A stretch of DNA of 64,000 bases from Roseovarius aestuarii. GTDB taxonomy: Bacteria > Pseudomonadota > Alphaproteobacteria > Rhodobacterales > Rhodobacteraceae. The DNA lies in assembly GCA_027214255.1 (NCBI GenBank), contig JAPWHL010000018.1, positions 1 through 64,000 of the forward strand. Direction: 5' to 3'. Numbering within the stretch: the stretch's first letter is position 1; each line of letters opens with the position of its first letter. Under the pieces are notes generated by a model. The model saw nothing but the letters and a program-made list of their open reading frames with translations, did no database searches and had not been told where the DNA came from. This document shows positions 47,135 through 55,546 of the stretch, piece by piece. The position numbers and the translations under genes are program-made.

Positions 47135-49171
47135 TTACTCAATCAAAAAGGCATCCTGATGCCGTGCAGCTTCGGTTGCTTCCTGCGCGCCCCGCAAACT
47201 GGAAGAATGCACTTTCAACAGTATCTCACCCGCCTGAACCTGTTGACCGACCTGGGCAAGGATCACGACCCCCGCAGCCTTGTCTCCGGGGGCTCCGGCG
47301 CGGCGTGCAATCCTGGAAACAGACTTGATGTCGATGGCCTTGATGACCCCGCTTTGGTCGGCTCGTAAATCTTGATTGAAGCGGCCGGGGTCCAGTGACG
47401 GATTTTCCTGCGCGCCCTGAAGCGCGATGAGTTCCTGTAGCTTCTCCATGGCCAGACCACTTGAAATCAGACCCTGAGCGCGCGCCCTGCCTTCGCCCTT
47501 TGGCACCGCCTCAACCCATTCCAAAATGAGGGCAGCATACCCCAAAGACTTCTCCAACAGATCTTGCGCTGCGCTGCTGGACCCTGACAGGACCTCCAAA
47601 ACATCAAGCGTTTCCAAGACCGGACCGACACCTCTGCCGATTGGTTTTGTTCCATCGGACAGGTTGACCAAAGTTTTGACGCCAATGCCGTGCCCGACGC
47701 TTTCAAACAGGTTTTTCAGGGCCTGAGCATCCGCGTCATTTTTGGTCTTGGCCCCCGGGCCGACGGGCATGTCAATCAACACATGGCTTGAACCCGCCGC
47801 CAGTTTCTTGGACATGATTGACGATACATCAAGCAACGTCGACGAAAGCCCCAATGGGCGGTTAATCGCGTTCATCACATCGTCTACCGGCGAATGCGTC
47901 AGTCGTCCGTTCCATGCAATACAGGCGTTTGACGTTTCCACCACACGGTGCATTTCATCCGGTGTCAGATCAACCCGTGCCAGAACCTCCATCATATCGG
48001 CAGTCCCGGCAGCAGAGGTGATCGCGCGCGACGAGGTTTTGGGAATAGTCAGGCCAAATGCCGCAAGAATTGGAATAACGATTGGGGTAATCCGATTGCC
48101 CGGAATGCCACCCATTGAATGCTTGTCCACCACAACGGGCTTGCCCCAGTCCTGACGGTGCGCAAACTCGGCGCGGACGCGCGTCAATGAAATGACTTCG
48201 TCTATCGACAGGTTTGTCGAGGCAGCCACAAGGAATCCGGCAATTTCCGAAGTGCTAAAGCGCCCCTTCACAAGGTCATGAACAAAGGCTTCCATCTCGG
48301 AATCCGTCAGTTCACCGCCGCGAACTTTCTTTTGCAAAATAGAGCGGCTTTTCGGAGTCGGAGACCGTTCGATAAACACGATATCGCCTTCGACCGCGCC
48401 CAGTTCGCTCATCGCTTTTTCCGAAAGCGCACACTGATCTTTTGAAACGATTTCATCTGAATCTGTTTGGCCAAGCTCGGCAGCAATCGTCTTGTTTCCA
48501 AATGTCAGGGACACACGCGTGGAACCAGCCAACAGGCGACTGGCAATTGGGTTTTCCTTGTGAACCAAACAGACCTGTTTACCCGCAATCTCCACCGGGA
48601 ACTTCTGAACAACCGCACGCAGATCGCATGTGCCTGCGATTAGTTCAACAAGGGCGGCAATGCCTTCTTGCTGCGTTGCGTCGTTCATCACTTCCAACGC
48701 GGTGCCCGAAGGGCTTGCATGTGCGACAAGCCGGGCAAGCCGTTTCTGGATATCTTCTTCGGTTTCTCGCCCTCGGGCACGCAATCGTTGTTCGACAACA
48801 TTCGGGGATGCCGAAATGAATATCACGACAACATTCTCGGATTTCTCGCGAAAGGCATCCAGTTCATTGCGCGAGGTATTCAGGACGACATTGATACCCT
48901 GAGCAAGGTCGTCTTTGACACCAATGGGAATTCCATAAGACAAGCCGTGGGCGTGCCAATGGTGCCAAAGCTGGCCTTGGGACAATTGAGAATCAAATTC
49001 AGCCTGCGTGACTGGAATGTGATCTTCGCCACCTGCATCCGCAGCCCTTGTTATCACCCGCTTGGGAAACGAGAACCAACAACTGGAGGCGAGCGTTTCG
49101 CGCGCGCCGTCCAGCAATGTATCTTTGCCGACGCCACTTGGACCGACAACTAAGAAAAGTGTGCCCTGCAT
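47135..49171 (-). CDS. Fusion of PhnN ribose-1,5-bisphosphokinase and AMP-phosphorylase-type enzyme
   Basis: 678 aa. Residues 1-185 are PhnN-like (P-loop VVGPSGVGKDTLL at 8-20; RLRARGRETEEDI), which makes PRPP from ribose-1,5-bisphosphate (R15P) and ATP. Residues 190-270 match the N-terminal domain of archaeal AMP phosphorylase. Residues 275-678 are the phosphorylase core, with KHSMGG at 350-355 (phosphate loop) and TSAAGTADMMEVL at 385-397. That family phosphorolyses nucleoside monophosphates to base and R15P, so one half makes the other's substrate. It lies 24 bp after nadC under a regulon operator, and there are no phosphonate genes nearby. NaMN as substrate is my inference. Confidence 0.9.
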   Translation of the reverse strand: MQGTLFLVVGPSGVGKDTLLDGARETLASSCWFSFPKRVITRAADAGGEDHIPVTQAEFDSQLSQGQLWHHWHAHGLSYGIPIGVKDDLAQGINVVLNTSRNELDAFREKSENVVVIFISASPNVVEQRLRARGRETEEDIQKRLARLVAHASPSGTALEVMNDATQQEGIAALVELIAGTCDLRAVVQKFPVEIAGKQVCLVHKENPIASRLLAGSTRVSLTFGNKTIAAELGQTDSDEIVSKDQCALSEKAMSELGAVEGDIVFIERSPTPKSRSILQKKVRGGELTDSEMEAFVHDLVKGRFSTSEIAGFLVAASTNLSIDEVISLTRVRAEFAHRQDWGKPVVVDKHSMGGIPGNRITPIVIPILAAFGLTIPKTSSRAITSAAGTADMMEVLARVDLTPDEMHRVVETSNACIAWNGRLTHSPVDDVMNAINRPLGLSSTLLDVSSIMSKKLAAGSSHVLIDMPVGPGAKTKNDADAQALKNLFESVGHGIGVKTLVNLSDGTKPIGRGVGPVLETLDVLEVLSGSSSAAQDLLEKSLGYAALILEWVEAVPKGEGRARAQGLISSGLAMEKLQELIALQGAQENPSLDPGRFNQDLRADQSGVIKAIDIKSVSRIARRAGAPGDKAAGVVILAQVGQQVQAGEILLKVHSSSLRGAQEATEAARHQDAFLIE

Positions 49172-49195
49172 AGGTGGCCTTTCAGTGAGGCAAGT

Positions 49196-50032
49196 TCAGA
49201 CGTCGTCCAATCCGATATCGACGCAGGTTGCAGATTGCGTAATCCGCCCAACAGACACGAAATCAACACCGGTTTCTGCCTTGGCCCGGATCGTATCCAA
49301 CCGAACACCGCCCGAGCATTCCAGAGGGATGCGCTTGTTCACGATTTCGACGGCTTTGCGCATGTCTTCGTTGCTCATATTGTCCAGCATGATCACATCG
49401 ACACCAGCATCCAGCGCCTCTTGAACTTGATCCAGACGATCGGCTTCGACTTCGATCTTTGTCAGCATGGGGGCGTCGGCCTTGGCACGTGCAACAGCCG
49501 CCGCGATACTGCCGGCAACTGCGATGTGGTTGTCCTTGAGCATTATGCCGTTGTCCAACCCCAAACGGTGACTACGGCCACCTCCGCACACAACCGCATA
49601 TTTTTCGATCATGCGCAGACCGGGCGTGGTTTTGCGGGAATCCAACAAGACAACGCCGGTGCCTTCGATTTCTTTGACATACTTGGCCGTCAATGCAGCA
49701 ATGCCGCACATTCTTTGCATAAGGTTCAACGCCACGCGTTCGGCTGTCAGCAATGCCTGAGCATTCCCCGAAATAACGGCAAACGTCTCACCTGTGTCGA
49801 CCTTGTCGCCGTCTTTGTGAGACGTCTCAAAGGTGCAATCTGGATCGACTTTCTTAAAGATCATCTCGGCCAGCTTCAGACCCGACAGAATGATGGGTTC
49901 GCGGGCATTCATTCCGAACTTCGCGGTCGCATCGTCATCAATCATGATTTTCGCAGTCAAATCATAATAGTTCACATCCTCGTCCAACCACAGGTCGATA
50001 AGGTTGTTCATTTTCCGTAGGTCTAGCAGCAT
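49196..50032 (-). CDS. nadC: Nicotinate-nucleotide pyrophosphorylase (quinolinate phosphoribosyltransferase)
   Basis: 278 aa. It catalyses quinolinate + PRPP to NaMN + CO2 + PPi. The conserved ligands are present: ERVALNLMQRMCGIAALT, DSRKTTPGLR (Arg, Lys), GGRSHRLGL (His, Arg), LKDNHI (Lys) and ECSGGVRLDTIRAKAETGVD. The ATG at 50032 has AAAGG about seven bases upstream; an in-frame ATG at 50047 lies inside the operator. No nadA or nadB is adjacent, and the operator ties it to pyridine catabolism, so a catabolic rather than biosynthetic role is likely. Confidence 0.93.
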   Translation of the reverse strand: MLLDLRKMNNLIDLWLDEDVNYYDLTAKIMIDDDATAKFGMNAREPIILSGLKLAEMIFKKVDPDCTFETSHKDGDKVDTGETFAVISGNAQALLTAERVALNLMQRMCGIAALTAKYVKEIEGTGVVLLDSRKTTPGLRMIEKYAVVCGGGRSHRLGLDNGIMLKDNHIAVAGSIAAAVARAKADAPMLTKIEVEADRLDQVQEALDAGVDVIMLDNMSNEDMRKAVEIVNKRIPLECSGGVRLDTIRAKAETGVDFVSVGRITQSATCVDIGLDDV

Positions 50033-50044
50033 GATATTGCCTTT

Positions 50045-50060
50045 CATTTGTATACTAACG
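50045..50060. promoter_or_regulatory. Regulon operator 1 (nadC-phosphorylase unit)
   Basis: CATTTGTATACTAACG, one of five copies of the palindrome CRTTnGTAYRCnAAYR in this window. It lies 12 bases before the nadC start and just downstream of the TRAP permease stop, so nadC has its own regulated promoter. Confidence 0.85.
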
Positions 50061-50082
50061 ATACCTAGATGCGCTTGAATTT

Positions 50083-52008
50083 TCAATCCATTATTGCGCG
50101 TTGGTTGTTATTTTTCAGCTTGTGAAGGGCTGTCGCAAGCAGCAGCGCCCCACCAACGCACCCAATCGATTTGAGTGTGAAACCTGGCGTGGACAACAAA
50201 ACCGCACTGACAAACATGGCAAGTCGGATTGGCGTTGATGTCCAATCATCCCATTTCGCCTCGGCCCCGAAAGCGACCAAAACACACGCCAAGGCAACCC
50301 CAGCACTGACGAGAAACGCTTCGAAGCTGGAAAACGGCTCCAAGACCTGTGGGTTCACGACAAACATGAATGGGACAACAAATGCGACAATCGAAAACCG
50401 CATTGCCACAACCGCAATTTTCAACGGATTAGCCCCGGATATAGCCGCAGCTGCATAGGCTGCCACCGCGACAGGTGGCGTCATTGCGGACATCACCGCG
50501 AAATACAGCAAGAACAAGTGCGCGTTCAGATCCCGAAAGCCAAAGTCGTTCACCAGCGTGGGACCGACAAGAACCGCCGCAAGCACATAGGCGCTGGGAG
50601 TGGGCATACCCAATCCAAGTACGATCGTCACAATTGCACTGAGCATGAGAACAATCATCGTGCTGTCGCCAGCCATTGTGAACGCAATGTAGGAAAACTT
50701 GGACGCAAGCCCTGTCATTGTAATGCCACCAATCACCAGACCAGCCGCGGCACAGGCCCCCGTCACGCCAATCATACGAATGGCAGTATCTGACAAGGCC
50801 TCGATCGTTGCCTTCACCCCAAGGCGCGTGTGGCCGCGAAACTGCGAGACAACCCAAACGGCGACTGCGCTAAAGACCGCAACCATCGTAGGAGAATACC
50901 CCATAGCAAGCAAAACAACCAAACCCACCAGCGGCAATACAAACTGCCACCCCTGTTTCATTGTGTAGGCAAGCGAGGGAACCTCGGTCGCATCCAGCGG
51001 CGCAAGGTTAAGCGCGACGGAGCGAAGATGAACCTGAATGGTGATGCCAACATAGTAGAGGATCGCAGGCAGAATAGCGGCCAAAACGATGTCGCCATAG
51101 CCCACGCCCGTCATTTCGGCCATGATAAAGGCTGCGGACCCCATGACAGGGGGCAAAAGGCTGCCGCCCGTCGACGAAGCAACCTCGACCCCGGCCGCCA
51201 AACTGCGATCATAGCCCAGCTTTTTCATCATCGGGATCGTAATTGAACCGGTCGCAACAACATCTGACGTCGGACTACCGGACATGGTTCCGAACAGCGC
51301 CGAGGACACGACCGCGATTTTTGCAGGGCCACCGACGGATCGCCCGGAAATAGTCGCCGCAAGGTTAAAGAAGAAATCTCCGCCTTTTGCTTTCTCCAGA
51401 AACGTTCCGAACATGACGAAAAGGAACGCATATGTTGCAGCAACGCGGACGGGCACTCCGAACAAACCATCCGTTGTATAGATGTTGATATCGACAAAAT
51501 GCCCAAGGGAAATCTCGCCGTGCCCTAACTGACCGCTGATTTTGTGCCCGAACAGATTGTACAGAATAAACATGATCACGATGCACATCAGGAACAATCC
51601 GACCGTACGTCTGGTGATCTCCAACGTGAGCAAGATCAAAAAGGACGCCATGATGAACTGAATCGTGCTCAGCTCGTCGAACAAACTGATCCGTGATGCC
51701 GTTTCGGGAATACTGATGATGAAGTATCCCGCGCATAGGGCAGCTAGCGCCGAAAGTATCCAATCAATGATCGTCGCCCGAGGGCCGGAACGATCCGTGG
51801 CACCGATCAACTGGAACGCGGGGACATATATCAGGCAAAGGAAAATGACTGTCATCGACAGCGCGTCAATACGCGAGAACGTCGCCGCCCAAATGACCCA
51901 GACAGAAAAAGTGGCTGTGTACAGCCTGATCGGCCAGTACATGGCGCCCTGCAGTTCCCGGCGGCGCCCCGTAGAAAATAGTAGGCTTAAGATATTGTTT
52001 GCGGACAT
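50083..52008 (-). CDS. TRAP transporter fused permease (DctQM, TAXI type)
   Basis: 641 aa inner-membrane protein with about 16 or more hydrophobic segments; small and large permease subunits are fused, as usual for TAXI systems. Typical blocks are ATISGRSVGGPAKIAVVSSALFGTMSGSPTSDVVATGS, TGGSLLPPVMGSAAFIMAEM and GLGMPTPSAYVLAAVLVGP. It uses an ion gradient for high-affinity uptake with the binding protein encoded 86 bp upstream. Control by the pyridine operator suggests it imports the pyridine acid, perhaps quinolinate. Confidence 0.93.
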   Translation of the reverse strand: MSANNILSLLFSTGRRRELQGAMYWPIRLYTATFSVWVIWAATFSRIDALSMTVIFLCLIYVPAFQLIGATDRSGPRATIIDWILSALAALCAGYFIISIPETASRISLFDELSTIQFIMASFLILLTLEITRRTVGLFLMCIVIMFILYNLFGHKISGQLGHGEISLGHFVDINIYTTDGLFGVPVRVAATYAFLFVMFGTFLEKAKGGDFFFNLAATISGRSVGGPAKIAVVSSALFGTMSGSPTSDVVATGSITIPMMKKLGYDRSLAAGVEVASSTGGSLLPPVMGSAAFIMAEMTGVGYGDIVLAAILPAILYYVGITIQVHLRSVALNLAPLDATEVPSLAYTMKQGWQFVLPLVGLVVLLAMGYSPTMVAVFSAVAVWVVSQFRGHTRLGVKATIEALSDTAIRMIGVTGACAAAGLVIGGITMTGLASKFSYIAFTMAGDSTMIVLMLSAIVTIVLGLGMPTPSAYVLAAVLVGPTLVNDFGFRDLNAHLFLLYFAVMSAMTPPVAVAAYAAAAISGANPLKIAVVAMRFSIVAFVVPFMFVVNPQVLEPFSSFEAFLVSAGVALACVLVAFGAEAKWDDWTSTPIRLAMFVSAVLLSTPGFTLKSIGCVGGALLLATALHKLKNNNQRAIMD

Positions 52009-52093
52009 GTGGCGCCTCTAATCTCTACGTGCAAGCTGACTGGGGAAAGTAGAACCGGCGCGAACGCCGGCTCTCGGCCTGATCAAACTGTGA

Positions 52094-53083
52094 TTAGTTG
52101 CCAGCGGCCTCAATTGCGGCAGTCGCCGATGGGTGATACGCAAACTGCGTAATCGACGCGCCCAATTCAGGGTTAAAGGCACCCATGGACTTGTGCACTT
52201 TTTGGACTTCGCCAGCGTGCTCATAAATTGCCTTGGCGACAAGACCGACCAACTCGGGATCGGCATCATCCGCTGCGATCAACGCAGCCTGAGCGCCAAA
52301 GGTTACGACGTCATGATCCAGCCATTCATAAGCACCAGCCGGAATTGTAACCGCTGTGGAACCATACTCGTGCTGCATCTGCGAAACCACTTCATCCGAC
52401 ACGGACAGCAGGGTCAGATCGCGGTGGCTTGCGATTGACTTGATGCTACCACTGCCCACAAACGTCGCGTTGACCCATGTGTCGGCCTTGCCGTCCTGCA
52501 TAATCTCGGACGCAGTTTTAGATCCTTGGAACTGAACGCTTCCGCCGTTTTCCTCGATGCTTTCAAAGCTCAGCCCTGATGCAATCAAAGACTTCTCGGC
52601 AAGGATAGAGGGCAGAATTCCGCGACGGTTCACGACCAGATTATAAGCGCCGTCAAAATTGGCCAGATCGCTGATGGACTTAATTCCATTTGCTTCCGCA
52701 AACTTTTTATCCGTCACCCACTGCATCGGCGCCCAATTATACAGCAATGCAATTGCCGAAACGCCGCCTGTTTCCTTTTTAAAGGGCTCTTCTCCGCGTG
52801 CGGCGATGACCACTTCGCCAACATGCACAATCGCAATGTCGCATTTGCCCTGGCCCAGCTGAACAATGTTCGCGAAACCACCGCTAGAAGTCTGGTATGT
52901 GACGTTAGAGTCCGGGTCCACTTCGCGGACAGCGGCGTCAATGCCGGCCCCCAGCAAAGACCACAGCCCACCTGGGCTTCCTCCGCAAAGGGTAATGTTG
53001 CTACCTGCATGGGCTGGCGTGAATCCTGCCGAAACAGCACCCGCGATGACCGCAGCCATGACAAACCGAGATGATTTAAACAT
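52094..53083 (-). CDS. TAXI-family TRAP substrate-binding protein
   Basis: 329 aa periplasmic protein. Signal peptide MFKSSRFVMAAVIAGAVSAG with cleavage likely after PAHA. NITLCGGSPGGLWSLLGAGIDAA, YQTSSGGFANIVQLGQGKCDIAI and the C-terminal helices fit the TAXI family. Known ligands of TAXI proteins include acidic amino and keto acids. Quinolinate, a dicarboxylate, would suit such a pocket, but this is inference. It starts 28 bases after an operator copy. Confidence 0.93.
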   Translation of the reverse strand: MFKSSRFVMAAVIAGAVSAGFTPAHAGSNITLCGGSPGGLWSLLGAGIDAAVREVDPDSNVTYQTSSGGFANIVQLGQGKCDIAIVHVGEVVIAARGEEPFKKETGGVSAIALLYNWAPMQWVTDKKFAEANGIKSISDLANFDGAYNLVVNRRGILPSILAEKSLIASGLSFESIEENGGSVQFQGSKTASEIMQDGKADTWVNATFVGSGSIKSIASHRDLTLLSVSDEVVSQMQHEYGSTAVTIPAGAYEWLDHDVVTFGAQAALIAADDADPELVGLVAKAIYEHAGEVQKVHKSMGAFNPELGASITQFAYHPSATAAIEAAGN

Positions 53084-53111
53084 AGTTAGTTTCCCTGTGA
53101 TTATTTTTTTT

Positions 53112-53127
53112 CATTTGTATACTAATG
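53112..53127. promoter_or_regulatory. Regulon operator 2 (TAXI-TRAP unit)
   Basis: CATTTGTATACTAATG, the most symmetric of the five sites; only one base pair of the dyad is mismatched. It is 28 bases upstream of the binding-protein start and preceded on the promoter side by an AT-rich stretch. Confidence 0.85.
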
Positions 53128-53443
53128 GAAACAATATGAAACGAACTGAGTCAAGATAATTCTTAGGCCAATCTTTTGGGCTAAGAGCGCCGCCAAGTAG
53201 AACGGCAAGTTAACTCTTCACCAAAGCCTCGGGAAACTCAGCAAGCTGAAGGCCTTTTGGATCGTCGCCCCTAAACACCCGAATTCATGGCCATTTTTCT
53301 TGCCCGTCTGATCAGGTCAACCGATGCAGCGTATTCAAACGCGCTTCAACCCGCGGCTTATAGGATTTTGTCGTTGGCTTGCAAAACCACTCATACCCGC
53401 GTGATACATGCACCCCCTCATGGAATGTGCCTCGTGTCGGAAC
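53128..53443. other. Intergenic region upstream of the TRAP genes
   Basis: About 316 bp between operator 2 and the end of the ferredoxin reductase gene. It should hold the TRAP promoter and the fpr terminator. I see no gene, strong hairpin or second operator copy. Confidence 0.5.
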
Positions 53444-54265
53444 TTAATCTACGAATGCGCGCTCCACGACGAATGTGGCCGGTTTATTGTTGGCCCCTTC
53501 AACCAAGCCGAACCCCTCCAAAGCAGCCTTGGTGTCGTTCAGCATCGCCATTGACCCGCAGATCATTCCACGGTCTTCATCTGGATTGATCGGGGGGACG
53601 TCGAGGTCACTGAACAACTTGCCCGAGCGCATCAGATCGGTGATCCGCCCCTTGAACTCATAATCGCCCCGTGTGATCGAACAATAGTGACGCAACCGGC
53701 CACGGGCCAGCTCTCCAACCAGCGGATCATCCATGATCTGCGCAACCAATTCCTTGCCATAGGTCAGTTCGGATACTTCGCGACAAGTATGGGTCAAAAT
53801 GACTTCGTCAAATTTCTCATACGTGTCAGGATCACGTATCAATGACGCAAATGGCGCGATCCCGGTGCCCGTCGAAAACATGTAGACACGTTTTCCGGGC
53901 AGCAAGGCGTCGTTGACCAACGTACCAGTTGACTTTTTACGCATCAAAACTGTGTCGCCAACCTGAATTTTCTGCAAGTGCTCGGTCAGTGGGCCGTCAT
54001 CCACTTTAATCGAGAAGAATTCGATCTCTTCGTCCCACGAAGGGCTGGCAATCGAATATGCGCGATACACCGGCTTGTCGGCATTGGGCAAACCGATCAT
54101 CACGAATTCACCGGACCGGAAACGAAAACTGGCTGGGCGGGAAATGCGGAATTTGAACAACCGGTCGGTGTAATGCTCGACGGATGTTACGGTTTCGGCA
54201 AAAACTCCGGTCGGGACGGCAAACTCGGTCTGCTCACCTTGAATGATCACGACGTCATCAGTCAT
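53444..54265 (-). CDS. fpr: Ferredoxin-NADP+ reductase
   Basis: 273 aa FAD enzyme of the bacterial FPR type. It has the FAD-binding RAYSIASPSWDEEIEFFSIKV, the NADP site STGTGIAPFASLIRD and GMICGSMAMLNDTKAALE, and the C-terminal aromatic ending AFVD. The ATG at 54265 is chosen because residues before it are unconserved. It is the second gene after the ferredoxin, under the regulon operator, so it should reduce that ferredoxin for 6-hydroxynicotinate reductase. Confidence 0.92.
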   Translation of the reverse strand: MTDDVVIIQGEQTEFAVPTGVFAETVTSVEHYTDRLFKFRISRPASFRFRSGEFVMIGLPNADKPVYRAYSIASPSWDEEIEFFSIKVDDGPLTEHLQKIQVGDTVLMRKKSTGTLVNDALLPGKRVYMFSTGTGIAPFASLIRDPDTYEKFDEVILTHTCREVSELTYGKELVAQIMDDPLVGELARGRLRHYCSITRGDYEFKGRITDLMRSGKLFSDLDVPPINPDEDRGMICGSMAMLNDTKAALEGFGLVEGANNKPATFVVERAFVD

Positions 54266-54293
54266 TGTTGTATATCCTATTACCTTTGGTTCG

Positions 54294-54623
54294 TTAGTCG
54301 GCTGGTGCGCTCGAAAGAAGCTTAATTTTGTCGGATTTTTCCGCCCACGCGTCACTGTCGGGCATCGGGTCTTTTCTCTCGGCAATGTTGGGCCAGATGT
54401 CGGCGTATTTCCCGTTCAGCGTGACCCACTCGTCCATGCCCGGATCTGTATCCGGCTTGATTGCATCCACCGGGCATTCAGGCTCACAAACACCACAGTC
54501 GATACATTCATCCGGATGAATGACGAGAAAGTTCTCACCCTCGTAAAAGCAATCCACTGGGCACACCTCTACACAGTCCGTGAACTTGCAGTTGATGCAG
54601 CTGTCTGTGACGATATAGGTCAT
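54294..54623 (-). CDS. fdxA: FdxA-type ferredoxin (3Fe-4S / 4Fe-4S)
   Basis: 109 aa. [26 protein letters not shown] and [16 protein letters not shown] supply cysteines for the 7Fe pattern of proteobacterial FdxA. The C-terminal extension ([17 protein letters not shown]) is typical. The ATG at 54623 is preceded by AGGG and, 16 bases up, by an operator copy. Hnr-type reductases are ferredoxin-dependent, which explains this gene's place in the regulon. Confidence 0.94.
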   Translation of the reverse strand: MTYIVTDSCINCKFTDCVEVCPVDCFYEGENFLVIHPDECIDCGVCEPECPVDAIKPDTDPGMDEWVTLNGKYADIWPNIAERKDPMPDSDAWAEKSDKIKLLSSAPAD

Positions 54624-54639
54624 TTCGGCACCCTGATTT

Positions 54640-54655
54640 CGTTTGTATGCAAACA
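54640..54655. promoter_or_regulatory. Regulon operator 3 (fdx-fpr unit)
   Basis: CGTTTGTATGCAAACA, with a perfect GTTTG/CAAAC dyad around TATG. It is 16 bases upstream of the ferredoxin start. Confidence 0.85.
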
Positions 54656-54961
54656 ATAAATCAAAATGCTACTCTGTCAACTCTGAACTCGGTCCGACAA
54701 CAATTAGATGGCCGTAGTCACAGCACCCACGCGAACGGGCCGGGTTCGACGCCACCAACATTGCGCACATCGCAATGGGCAAGCTTACGATTGGCGGATC
54801 TCATGTGGCCCAAACGCAAAAAAAACGGCCAGAATTTCATCATGAGTTGCCCCCTGAGAAAACCTGGCCAAACGCGTTCTTACCTGTATGGATTGGATCG
54901 TAGCACCCACAAAGCCGCGTTGCCTGTGGGTGCCATGTTCCGGCGGTGTCACTTGCGCGTC
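54656..54961. other. Intergenic region after the hydroxylase operon, with one hairpin
   Basis: 306 bp. A 9-bp inverted repeat GCACCCACA / TGTGGGTGC lies at 54903-54933, 29 bases past the stop of the last AA_synth gene on the minus strand. It lacks a T-run, so it is a weak terminator or a 3'-end stabilising stem. No gene is seen. Confidence 0.5.
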
Positions 54962-55546
54962 TTAGCGCAATCCATCTTCGCCTTTGGCGTCTTCGTGTTT
55001 CAAACCACCAACACGGGGCAGCGGCCGACCACTGTCTGTCACGGCTATCGCGACCAATATCTCGTTTGCGCGGGGCGCATCGTTGATGCGGATTTCCACG
55101 CCATCAAAATGAGACCGCACATAGGCCGCATCCTTGTGACCAAGAGGGACGTCCAGATCTTGCCCCATCCCGCCCCGTTTTTTTGACGAAGGGACCAAAG
55201 CGGCGCCCTTTTCAACGGCTGCGCGCAAAGGTGCGCCCATCTGCGGGTGCAGCAATGCAGCCGCATGTTCCAGTTCGCCGTTTTCGCCAACCATTGCAGC
55301 TTTGCCATAGCTTTCGGCCTCTTGGGGCTTGATCCCAAGCGCGGCCACAGCCTTGCCACCCAACAAGCCGCCCAACTCTGCGCCGATATCCATAAGCGGC
55401 TGTAAATCTTCGACATACTGGCCAGCAAAGGGGTTATCGATCACCGCACAAGCAACGGCCTTGCGGGTTGGCGGGGCAATGGCTTTGCCGCCTTCGATAT
55501 GCGTTTCTTCAACCCAAACGCAGATTTTCCTGATACGCGCCGTCAT
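54962..55546 (-). CDS. AA_synth (DUF1185) family protein, second paralogue
   Basis: 194 aa. It shares with the preceding gene product the blocks NPFAGqY, GELEHA, KKrGGmG.dLDVPlgH, YVRSHFDgvEIrINDAPRANE and a GEDGLR ending. The family name 'amino acid synthesis' is historic; no reaction is established. The strict His/Asp/Arg motifs suggest an enzyme. Last gene of the six-gene hydroxylase operon, overlapping its paralogue by ATGA. It may act downstream of the enamidase or form a heteromer with the paralogue. Confidence 0.85.
   Translation of the reverse strand: MTARIRKICVWVEETHIEGGKAIAPPTRKAVACAVIDNPFAGQYVEDLQPLMDIGAELGGLLGGKAVAALGIKPQEAESYGKAAMVGENGELEHAAALLHPQMGAPLRAAVEKGAALVPSSKKRGGMGQDLDVPLGHKDAAYVRSHFDGVEIRINDAPRANEILVAIAVTDSGRPLPRVGGLKHEDAKGEDGLR

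Noticed and set aside
47135..49171. PhnN half taken as evidence of phosphonate (C-P lyase) metabolism
   Set aside because: No other phn gene is in the window, the gene follows nadC under the pyridine operator, and the kinase is fused to a nucleotide phosphorylase that makes its substrate.
49196..50032. nadC as the housekeeping NAD-biosynthesis gene
   Set aside because: nadA and nadB are not adjacent, and a regulon operator lies 12 bases before the start. A ModD-type (molybdenum) paralogue was also considered, but all quinolinate-phosphoribosyltransferase motifs are present.
54903..54933. Rho-independent terminator for the hydroxylase operon
   Set aside because: A 9-bp stem exists but with a 13-base loop and no T-run on the minus strand; kept only as a possible 3'-end stem.
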